A DNA stretch of 64,000 bases. It comes from Pseudoroseicyclus_A sp041714655 (GTDB lineage Bacteria > Pseudomonadota > Alphaproteobacteria > Rhodobacterales > Rhodobacteraceae). The notes beneath the pieces were generated by a model. The model had not been told where the DNA came from, did no database searches, and was given only the letters and a program-made list of their open reading frames with translations. Positions 41,695 to 49,168 of this stretch are shown piece by piece. The stretch lies in the NCBI RefSeq assembly GCF_041714655.1, contig NZ_CP168219.1, forward strand, positions 620,001 through 684,000, read 5' to 3'. The stretch's first letter is position 1. Every line of letters starts with the position of its first letter. The position numbers and the translations under genes were made by a program.

Positions 41695-42480
41695 TCATCC
41701 CACCTCGCTGTAGCGGTGGTAGAGCGCGAAGTCGGAGGCGTTGCGCGTCACCATCCGTGCATGAAGATCCTTTGGCAGCGAGCGCTCCAGTGCGCGGAGC
41801 TCTTCTCGCCAATCCTCAACCTTCTTCGTTTGGTTCGCCACCGGGCGACTGAGGCTAAAATTCGGAAAATATTCTCGAATTCGTGCCTCCATCGGAGCGG
41901 CGGTGGAGTCGAAGGATTCGACGATGCCGACGCCCATGAGCTCCGCCACCTCGTCGAGCCTTGTGGCGGCGACCTTGATGTCGCCGAGATGGCCGGGGTG
42001 CTCGTTGGTGAAGTAGCTGTGCCCGCCGCTCTCCTCCATCGACAGGATGCAGGTCTGGTAATTCTTGCCGTCGTAATGGTCGAGATAGGCCTCGAGCCAT
42101 TCTGGGAAGCTCGCGCTCGCCGCCAGTGCCCCCAGGCGGGTGGCCCTGTGCGGCGGCGAGACGGCCTCGAAGCGATAGACGGAGGCGAGCCGCATGAGCG
42201 GATGACGCAGGAAGACGATGGGCAGTGCGATAAGGTCGGTCGCCCGATGGGCGCTGGCGACGAAGGTGTGGCTGGAGAAGCCCGTCATCCCGGGATTTTC
42301 CTCGCGGATCCGGCGGATCAGCGGCAGGTTGTGCGCCTCACCGCGGTAGCGCGGCGTCTTGTCGATCTCGATGAAGTTGCCCTGGCCCACCGCGGCGATA
42401 ATGGCCTGGTCCACCGTGCTGCCGGCATTCTTGTAGACGTGGTAATGGGCGATGATCGCCGGAGGGTGCTGTTCGGCCAT
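41695..42480 (-). CDS. Sulfotransferase family protein
   Basis: 261 residues. HYHVYKNAGSTVDQAI (about 12-27) is the 5'-phosphosulfate-binding loop and IVFLRHPLMRLASVYRFE (about 89-106) is the 3'-phosphate-binding R-x-P-x-x-R-x-x-S-x-Y segment of P-loop sulfotransferases, so both PAPS sites are intact. It probably sulfates a sugar of the surface glycan. Its 3' third and the following ~130 bp are visibly AT-richer than the neighbours, a sign of separate origin. It shares one base with the dehydratase gene at 42480. Confidence 0.83.
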   Translation of the reverse strand: MAEQHPPAIIAHYHVYKNAGSTVDQAIIAAVGQGNFIEIDKTPRYRGEAHNLPLIRRIREENPGMTGFSSHTFVASAHRATDLIALPIVFLRHPLMRLASVYRFEAVSPPHRATRLGALAASASFPEWLEAYLDHYDGKNYQTCILSMEESGGHSYFTNEHPGHLGDIKVAATRLDEVAELMGVGIVESFDSTAAPMEARIREYFPNFSLSRPVANQTKKVEDWREELRALERSLPKDLHARMVTRNASDFALYHRYSEVG

Positions 42481-43487
42481 CAGCGCACCAGCCGCACGGC
42501 GCCGTCCGCGACCCGGCCGCGCCAGTAATCAAGCAGGTCCTGCATCGTCGTCGCGAAGGGAATCTCCGGCGCCCAGCCGGTATGGGCGCGGAACTTGCGG
42601 GTGTCGGGCACCTGCAGGTCGGCGTCGATGGGGCGGATGCGGGTGGGGTCGGTCTCGACAGAGATGTTGCTCACGCTTGAAAGCCCGATGAGGTGGTCGA
42701 GCATCTCCTTGATGGAGCAAGAGAAATCGCCGCCGATATTGTAGTATTCCGCCGGCGTCGGGTTGACGGTCACCAGCAGGTAATAGGCGCGCACCGCGTC
42801 GCGGACGTCGGCGAAGGTGCGCAGGCTGTCGAGATTGCCGACCTTGATGACAGGCGGGATGGCATTCGCCTCGATGAGCGCGATCTGCTTGGCGAAGGTC
42901 GATTCCGCAAAGACATCGCCGCGCCGCGGGCCGGTATGGGTGAACATGCGGGTGGTCATCACCTTCATGCCATAGGCCTCGCCGTAATAGCGGCCGATGA
43001 GGTCCGTCCCGACTTTCGAGATCGCGTAGGGCGAGGCCGGGTGGAAGGTGCATTCCTCATTGATGGGCAGCTTCTCCTTCGGCACGCGGCCGAAGACCTC
43101 CGACGAGGCGCAGACATGCACCACGGCCTCCGGCACCGTCCGCCGGATGGCCTCGAGGAGCCGCGAGGTGCCCTCGACATTGGTGTCATAGGTCTCGAGC
43201 GGGGCGTCGAAGGAGGTCTTTGGGAAGCTCTGCGCGGCGAGGTGGAAGACGTAATCGGGCCGCGCATCCTCCACCGCCGTCAGGAGCGACAGGGAATCGC
43301 GCAGGTCGCCATGGACGAGACGCAGCCTGTCCTTGCGGTTTATCCGGTCGGTCAGGTGGGCGATATTGTCCAGCGGGCTCCGCCAGCGGGCCATGCCGAC
43401 GATCTCCCAATCCGTCTCCGCCAGAAGGAAGTCGGCGAGATGCGAGCCGACCATGCCGGTGATGCCGGTGATGAGCGCTGTCGTCAT
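42480..43487 (-). CDS. GDP-sugar 4,6-dehydratase (GDP-mannose or GDP-heptose type)
   Basis: 335 residues of extended SDR fold. It has the NAD(P) motif TGITGMVGSHLADFL (about 7-21), the catalytic Ser-Ser-Glu (CASSEVFG, about 127-134) and YxxxK in SPYAISK (about 151-157). GFP-free family features and the MTTRMFTHTGPRRGD block are those of GDP-mannose 4,6-dehydratases and their heptose-acting relatives (DmhA type). With HddA and HddC-like enzymes next door, a GDP-6-deoxy-4-keto-heptose product is plausible; GDP-mannose as substrate is the alternative. Confidence 0.82.
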   Translation of the reverse strand: MTTALITGITGMVGSHLADFLLAETDWEIVGMARWRSPLDNIAHLTDRINRKDRLRLVHGDLRDSLSLLTAVEDARPDYVFHLAAQSFPKTSFDAPLETYDTNVEGTSRLLEAIRRTVPEAVVHVCASSEVFGRVPKEKLPINEECTFHPASPYAISKVGTDLIGRYYGEAYGMKVMTTRMFTHTGPRRGDVFAESTFAKQIALIEANAIPPVIKVGNLDSLRTFADVRDAVRAYYLLVTVNPTPAEYYNIGGDFSCSIKEMLDHLIGLSSVSNISVETDPTRIRPIDADLQVPDTRKFRAHTGWAPEIPFATTMQDLLDYWRGRVADGAVRLVR

Positions 43488-44383
43488 GTCTGGTGCTCCA
43501 TAGTGGCCCGGCCTGCCGCCTCCAGCATCCAGCCGAGCGTGTCCTTGAGGTCATGCGCGGGGACATGGCCGAGCGCGAGGGCGCGCGACGCGTCGCAGCG
43601 CTGAAAGCGCATGTCGCCCTTGCGGATGAAGCGCTCCTGCCGGCGGATCTCGGGGCTGTGGCCGGTGAGCTCTTCGAGCGTGCCGAGGATCTCGCGGATC
43701 GGCGTGGCCCGGCCGCTGGAGACGTTGACCGCGCCGGGCAGGGGCCCGGGAGCGGTCAGGAGCCGGGCGAGAATGTCCGCCGCGTCGCGCACGTCGATGA
43801 AATCGCGGGCGATCTCCGTGTCGCCCATCTCGAGCACCGCATCGCGGGCGGCATAGGCCGCGACCAGCTTCGGCACCAGAAAGCGCGCATCCTGCCCCGC
43901 GCCGATGCAGTTGGAGGGCCGCGCGACGACGATGTCGAGCCGGTCGCGATACCACTCGCCGATCACCTCCGCGAGGAGCTTCGAGGCGCCGTAATGGTTG
44001 AGCGGCCGGCGCGGTGTCTCTTCCGTCTGGGCCTCGGCGCCCGAGGGGCCGTAGACGCTGGTGGCGCTGAGAAGGACGATCCGGCCCGGGAGCCTCGCCT
44101 CGGCGGCGCCCTCGAGGAGCCGCTCCGTCAGGAAGGCATTTGCTTCGTAGAAGCCGCGCGCATCGCCCGCGGCGGGGCTGGACGAGGCGGCGAGATGGAC
44201 GATGCTCTCTGCCCCCGCGGCGCGCAGCCAGTCGGCGCAGGCACCGGGCTCTGCGAGCGCGGGGTCGCGGTGCGAGAGCGGCAGGACCTCGACACCCCGC
44301 GCCTCGAGCGCGGGCAGAAGGTGCCCGCCGAGAAAGCCGGTGCTGCCGGTGACCACGCAGGGGCCGGATCCGGGGGCGGTCAT
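43484..44383 (-). CDS. NAD-dependent epimerase/reductase (SDR), RMD/DmhB-like position
   Basis: 299 residues. The NAD motif is VVTGSTGFLGGHLLPALEARG (positions about 9-29), the catalytic Ser/Thr is in LLSATSVYGPS, and YxxxK is in NHYGASKLLAE (about 150). The C-terminal substrate domain has ARDFIDVRDAADILARLL. In pathways that begin with a GDP-sugar 4,6-dehydratase a second SDR reduces or epimerises the keto intermediate; this gene, overlapping the dehydratase by 4 bp, is the natural candidate. Confidence 0.8.
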   Translation of the reverse strand: MTAPGSGPCVVTGSTGFLGGHLLPALEARGVEVLPLSHRDPALAEPGACADWLRAAGAESIVHLAASSSPAAGDARGFYEANAFLTERLLEGAAEARLPGRIVLLSATSVYGPSGAEAQTEETPRRPLNHYGASKLLAEVIGEWYRDRLDIVVARPSNCIGAGQDARFLVPKLVAAYAARDAVLEMGDTEIARDFIDVRDAADILARLLTAPGPLPGAVNVSSGRATPIREILGTLEELTGHSPEIRRQERFIRKGDMRFQRCDASRALALGHVPAHDLKDTLGWMLEAAGRATMEHQT

Positions 44384-46263
44384 GCCGGCTTCTCCGCCAC
44401 GAAGAGCACCTGATCGGCGCCGAGATAGCCGAAGGTGCGCGACCAGTACTGGAAGAGGAACGGCCGGCGGAAGCCCGCCTCGCGCGCCCTGTCGAGCACG
44501 TCCCAGCCGAACCGGCGGTAGACGAGCGTGCCCTTGTCGCCCTCGCCGCGGTGGAGCGGCGGCAGAAGGTGGGTGGTCCGGCCGCGGGGCTTCGGCTCGG
44601 CCCGGATGACGCTCTCCTGCCGGAAGAGGTCCGCCGGGGTGGTGAAGAGGAGCCGCCCGCCGGGCACCAGAACCCGATAGGCCTCGTCGAAGGCCCGTTC
44701 GGGATGGGCGAGGTTCTGCAGGTCGTCGAGGCTCAGCATGAAGTCGAAGCTCTCCGACAGGAAGGAGAGCGCCTCGGCATCCTCGTTGCGCGGGCCGCTC
44801 TCGCTGCTGCCGAAGGGCCGCCGGTCGCCGAGATAGGTCGAGCCGGTGAGCCGCGGATAGCGCTGGGAGAGCCGGTCGAAGAGCGGCGTCTCCGCCTCGG
44901 TCAGGTAGATGCGGTCATCGGGCGTGGGGGCGAATTCCTGCTCGAAGAGATGCACCATTGCCCGCTGGCGGCTTGTCAGGCCGCAGGACGGGCAGACAAC
45001 GGTTTCGCGCCAGTCGGGGAGGGGGCCGCCCTCCGCTTGCCGGCCGCCGGGCAGGTCCACGCGCATCTGGTGCCGCCCGCCGCAGAGGGCGCAGTGGCAG
45101 GGGATCTCCACCGTGCTCGGCCCTTCGCCGGCGGCGTCCCCTCCTCCGGCCGTCGCCTCGGCGAGAAGCCGCGCCTCCTGCACGCGGCGCTCTTCGCGCT
45201 GATGGGCCTCGGCGGCGGCGCGGGCCCGATACGTCTCGAGCGAGAAGGCCTGCCGGGCGAAGACGAAGGTCTCCGGCCTGCGGGCCCTCTCCGCGCCGTT
45301 GGCGGGGGAATGCTCGTTCTTGCCGGTCGCGCCGTTCCAGAAGAAGGCGTAGGGCGTCTCCCTCAGCTTGCGGTAGACCGGCGCCGTCATCCGCGCGCGA
45401 TAGCGCTTCACCAGCTCGCCGTAGCCGAAGGAGCTGGAGACGTGGAAGAGCCCGCTGTGCCGGGTGAACTTCTCCGTATTCTCGAGGATGAGCCCGCTGT
45501 AATGGACGAAGCGCAGCGGCAGGCCGTTGCAGCTTGGCGCGGGGCCGCAGAGGTCGATCCGCCGCTCATGGAGGTTCCAGTAGGCGATGTTGTAGCCCGG
45601 GTGGCGCAGCACCTTGACGTCGTCGAGGAAGGCCGGCAGCAGATCCATCCACTTCTGGTCGACGAAGAGCCCGTTCGGGATGTCGATGATGCATTGCTCA
45701 ACCATGCGCCGGCCCCACCATTCGACCGCGCGCTGCACCGGATCTGTGTTCGCGAGCGCGATGAAGCCAAGGTTGTAGATGCCGAGCCGTAGAAACTGCT
45801 GGTCATGGCTCTCGACCCGCTCGGCCGGGCCGAGCACATGCGGCGTCAGCACCGCCTGGGCGCCGCCGTCCAGCGCCTCCACGACCTCCTCGAGGGGCGA
45901 GAAGAGCTCGATGTCGGGATCGGCATAAAGCACATGCGGCGCCGGGCCATCGCCGGCGAGGGAGAACTCGCGCAGGAAGCAGTAAGGTTTGATCGCCGTG
46001 CAGAGCTCGGTGATGTTGTAGGTGCGGATCATCCGCTCGAGCGCCGGAATGCCGAGCGATTCCAGCGGCTGGATGTCCATTCCCACCGCCTCCGGGTCGT
46101 AGCCCATGTCTCGGTCGCAGAGATAGACGGTGAAGACGGCCGCGGGATGCGCGGCCTTCACGCTGTCATGCAGGATCCGCGCGGCGGGCAGGAAGTTGCG
46201 CGCCGCGATGGTGAAAAAGCGCAAGGGGGCGCCCTCGGGGGAGGCGGACGGCACGCCCGTCAT
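44380..46263 (-). CDS. Bifunctional glycosyltransferase (GT-A) and SAM methyltransferase with zinc ribbon
   Basis: 627 residues. The N-terminal ~310 residues are a GT-A glycosyltransferase with the metal-binding triad in LYADPDIELF (Asp115, Asp117) and GIYNLGFIAL. A coiled linker (about 340-372) is followed by a small zinc-ribbon-like segment (Cys391-x2-Cys394 and Cys424-x2-Cys427). A class I methyltransferase domain (about 450-627) has SFDFMLSLDDLQNLAHPERAFDEAYRVLVPGGRLLFTTP (motifs IV-V) as its clearest part; motif I is degenerate (STYLGDRRPFG). Transfer plus methylation of one sugar is inferred. Confidence 0.8.
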   Translation of the reverse strand: MTGVPSASPEGAPLRFFTIAARNFLPAARILHDSVKAAHPAAVFTVYLCDRDMGYDPEAVGMDIQPLESLGIPALERMIRTYNITELCTAIKPYCFLREFSLAGDGPAPHVLYADPDIELFSPLEEVVEALDGGAQAVLTPHVLGPAERVESHDQQFLRLGIYNLGFIALANTDPVQRAVEWWGRRMVEQCIIDIPNGLFVDQKWMDLLPAFLDDVKVLRHPGYNIAYWNLHERRIDLCGPAPSCNGLPLRFVHYSGLILENTEKFTRHSGLFHVSSSFGYGELVKRYRARMTAPVYRKLRETPYAFFWNGATGKNEHSPANGAERARRPETFVFARQAFSLETYRARAAAEAHQREERRVQEARLLAEATAGGGDAAGEGPSTVEIPCHCALCGGRHQMRVDLPGGRQAEGGPLPDWRETVVCPSCGLTSRQRAMVHLFEQEFAPTPDDRIYLTEAETPLFDRLSQRYPRLTGSTYLGDRRPFGSSESGPRNEDAEALSFLSESFDFMLSLDDLQNLAHPERAFDEAYRVLVPGGRLLFTTPADLFRQESVIRAEPKPRGRTTHLLPPLHRGEGDKGTLVYRRFGWDVLDRAREAGFRRPFLFQYWSRTFGYLGADQVLFVAEKPA

Positions 46264-48932
46264 GAGGCCACATCGTCAAGGAGCGCGTTCATCTGGAGAG
46301 CGACGGCGCGGCGCGAATAGCGCGCCTCGCAGAAGGCGTAGCCAGCCTGGCTGGCGCGGGCCCACAGCGTCTCGTCGGTATAAAGCCGTGCCACGGCATC
46401 GGCGAACGCCTCCGGCGCATCGGCGATGAGGATCTCTTTGCCCTCCTCCAGCCCCATCCCTTCTGCGGCCAGCGAGGTGGCGACGCAAGGCACGCCATGG
46501 CCGAGGCTGGTGCCGATCTTGCCCTTGATCCCTGCGCCGTAGCGCAGGGGCGCGATGGTCAGCCGCGCCGTCTCGAGCTTCGCCGGCAGGTCTTCGACGA
46601 AGCCCGCCGCGGTGACGCCGTCGGGCAGGCGTGCCGCCATCTCCTGCGGGAAATGCGGGCCGACCAGCTCGAGCGTCACATCGGGGAGCCGGGCGCGCAG
46701 CGGCGCCCAGAGAGCCTCGATCATGTACTCGACGGCATCGCGATTGGGGAAATGCGCGAAACCGCCGATGAAGAGCAGGCCCCGGCGCTCCGCGAAGCCG
46801 GCGACGGGCGGGCGAAGCTCGTTGATCATCGGGATGAGCCGCAGGTTGGCATAGCCCAAAGTCGGCGTCAGCGCCGCCATCTCTGCTTCCGACAGAAGGA
46901 TCGTCGCGTCCGACATGCGGATGACCTGGCGCTCGCGGGCGATGGTGCCCTGGGCGAGGAATTCGGCGGCGGTATTGTGCAGGAGTTGCGCCTCGCGCAA
47001 TTCGCGCAGGCCGTGCAGGTCGACCGTGTTGAAGATGATGCGCCCCTGCGGGAAGAGCGCCCGCGTGCGCTCGAACACCTCGCCCCCGGCATGGACGCGC
47101 GTGAGCACGAAGGTGAGCGAGGCGGGCGCGGCGGGGCTCGTCCGGGCGATCAGGTCGCAGGCCAGATTGTAATCCGCCACGCATTTGTCCGTCAGCCCGA
47201 TGATGCCGCGGGTGGTGAGGGCGAGGAGGTAGCGGTCGTCCCAAGCGCGGCGGGAGGTGCTGTAGAACAGGATCTCCGCCCCGCGCTCGCGGAAGATCTC
47301 GAGGAAGTTCCAGGCGGTGACGGAGCCGGCGTCCTGGTCGGGCATCGGCGGCACGCTGTCGACGAAGACGATGCGCTCGCCGGGGCGTTCCAGCCGCTCC
47401 AGCGCGGCGGGCGACAGCTCAGGCATCGTCTCGGGGCGGGGCGGCACGCCGGGCGAGAGCGCCAGCGCGCAGCCCTGCGTGACCGGCGCGAGGCCGGCGG
47501 ATGCCCGGGTGAGCGCGTCAAGGAGCGGCATCGTGCCGTCCACCCCGGCGAGCGCGTCCCGAAGCGGGCCGAGGCGGTAGAGCGCCATCGCGGGATCGGC
47601 GAGGGCGGAGGGGCGCTGGCGGAAGACCATCGGCTCGAGGCAGAAGGCCCCGGCATCGCGGAAGGCGGCCCGCGCCCCGTCGCGCCCGAGCTCGGCGCCC
47701 GAGCGCCAGAGGAGCCCGCTTTGGCCGATCAGCGCCGGGCTTGCGGCGCCGCATCCGTCATCATGCCGCAGGCTGTGTTCGAGGAAGCGCCAGGCGCTCA
47801 CCGCCGGGCAGAGCCGGCCGTCCCAGAGCCCGAGTTCCTCCGCCTCGAGCCCGCCCAGGCAGGCGGCAAGGTCGGCGGCGGTCGGCGGGCTCGAGGCGGG
47901 CGCCGCACGAACGCGGCCCGCGCCCTCGGCGTCGATCTCGGGCAGCGTGACGCCCTCGGGCAGCAGCACGATGACGGGGCCGGAGGTGACCAGCAGGGCC
48001 TCGCGAATGCGCCGCGCGCGCAGCCGCGAGGCGCCGGTATGGAAGAGGACGAGCGGCGCGGTGATCTGCCCCGCCGGGATCCCGTAGGGAAAGTCCGGCG
48101 CCAGCTCGGCCCAGAGATCCTGCGGCGAGGTGCGGCCGCCGGCATCCTCCGCCGCGCTCCATCGGTCGATCGGCGTGAAGAGCGCCGGCATCTCGTAAGG
48201 GGACTGGTCCCGCCGCTCGGCAAGCGCGGCGCTCGGGGCGCTCAGCCGCTCTTCCAGCCGCCCGAAGAGGATCCAGTGCGCGAAGGGGTTGATCCCCGCC
48301 TCGAGCACGTCGGGATTATGGGCGAGGTAGCGGGTCGTCGAGAAATCCGGCGCCGGGTCGCGGCCCGCCTGCCAGCCCTCGGCGCAGTAATCGGTGAGCA
48401 GATCCTCCGCCGGCTCCAGCGCCAGCTCGGGATAGGCCTCGCGGTAGAACTCGGCGTCGAATTCCGGGCGGATGAGTGCGCGAACGGCCTCGATGCTGCG
48501 GAGCGCGTCCTCCGACTCTTCCTGTGCGGGCGGCGGCGGCGGCTCGGCGGCGGGAAGGCCCGGGCGGCCCTCTTCGCGGCCGTCGACGATCCAGTGGGCG
48601 AAGGGGTTGATCCCGGCCTCGCGCACATCGGGATTGGCCCCGAGATAGAAGGCGGTCGAAAAGCCCGGCGCCGGGTCCCGCCCGGCCTGCCAGCCGGTGC
48701 GGCAATACTCGGCGCAGAGCGCGTCGTCGCTCAGGCCCGCCAGTTCGGGGTGGCGGCTGCGATAGAAGCCGGCGTCGAATTCCGCGCGGATGGCGGCCTC
48801 GTCTTCCGCCGTTTCCGGGGGGGCGATGCGGGCGGCATCCCCGTCTGACGGGCGCCCGCGAAAAGGAAGGGATGACGGCGATCCGAGGCGGCGAAAGGCG
48901 CTGCGCAAAAGGTCAGGACCTCTCCTGCTCAC
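46260..48932 (-). CDS. Large glycosyltransferase (GT4) with two N-terminal repeats
   Basis: 890 residues. Two ~72-residue repeats at 51-122 and 157-229 share EFDAxFYRxxxPELA, YCxxGWQAGRDPAP and NPDVxEAGINPFAHWI, 106 residues apart. Such repeats occur in surface-glycan transferases of alphaproteobacteria. A poorly conserved middle is followed by a C-terminal GT-B/GT4 domain (about 540-885) with LLFIGGFAHFPNRDAVEYMI, ELVGPHF, LTIAPLRYGAGIKGKIGTSLGHGVPCVATSLAAEG (described by position, about 790-850). It overlaps the next gene by 4 bp. Confidence 0.85.
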   Translation of the reverse strand: MSRRGPDLLRSAFRRLGSPSSLPFRGRPSDGDAARIAPPETAEDEAAIRAEFDAGFYRSRHPELAGLSDDALCAEYCRTGWQAGRDPAPGFSTAFYLGANPDVREAGINPFAHWIVDGREEGRPGLPAAEPPPPPAQEESEDALRSIEAVRALIRPEFDAEFYREAYPELALEPAEDLLTDYCAEGWQAGRDPAPDFSTTRYLAHNPDVLEAGINPFAHWILFGRLEERLSAPSAALAERRDQSPYEMPALFTPIDRWSAAEDAGGRTSPQDLWAELAPDFPYGIPAGQITAPLVLFHTGASRLRARRIREALLVTSGPVIVLLPEGVTLPEIDAEGAGRVRAAPASSPPTAADLAACLGGLEAEELGLWDGRLCPAVSAWRFLEHSLRHDDGCGAASPALIGQSGLLWRSGAELGRDGARAAFRDAGAFCLEPMVFRQRPSALADPAMALYRLGPLRDALAGVDGTMPLLDALTRASAGLAPVTQGCALALSPGVPPRPETMPELSPAALERLERPGERIVFVDSVPPMPDQDAGSVTAWNFLEIFRERGAEILFYSTSRRAWDDRYLLALTTRGIIGLTDKCVADYNLACDLIARTSPAAPASLTFVLTRVHAGGEVFERTRALFPQGRIIFNTVDLHGLRELREAQLLHNTAAEFLAQGTIARERQVIRMSDATILLSEAEMAALTPTLGYANLRLIPMINELRPPVAGFAERRGLLFIGGFAHFPNRDAVEYMIEALWAPLRARLPDVTLELVGPHFPQEMAARLPDGVTAAGFVEDLPAKLETARLTIAPLRYGAGIKGKIGTSLGHGVPCVATSLAAEGMGLEEGKEILIADAPEAFADAVARLYTDETLWARASQAGYAFCEARYSRRAVALQMNALLDDVAS

Positions 48933-49168
48933 AACAACACGTTCCCTTGTTCACTCAATGCTGACACGGGCTTTTTCGCGGCGCCCAGGACCGCAACCCA
49001 TGAGTGCATCGCGATGGCTAACAAAGGGTTAAACTCGCTCTGCACTGGAAAACCTAGCTAGACCGGCTGCGCGCAGCCTCAACGGGATAGTGAAAAATTT
49101 TGGCAGGCTACAAGCGGTTTGCTCGGCGGATTTGCTCGCCCGAAGCCCGGCTCCGACATGCCGTCGCG

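Noticed and set aside
46497..48848. Long plus-strand open frame opposite the 890-residue glycosyltransferase
   Set aside because: Antisense shadow; the minus-strand reading has clear repeats and a GT4 domain.
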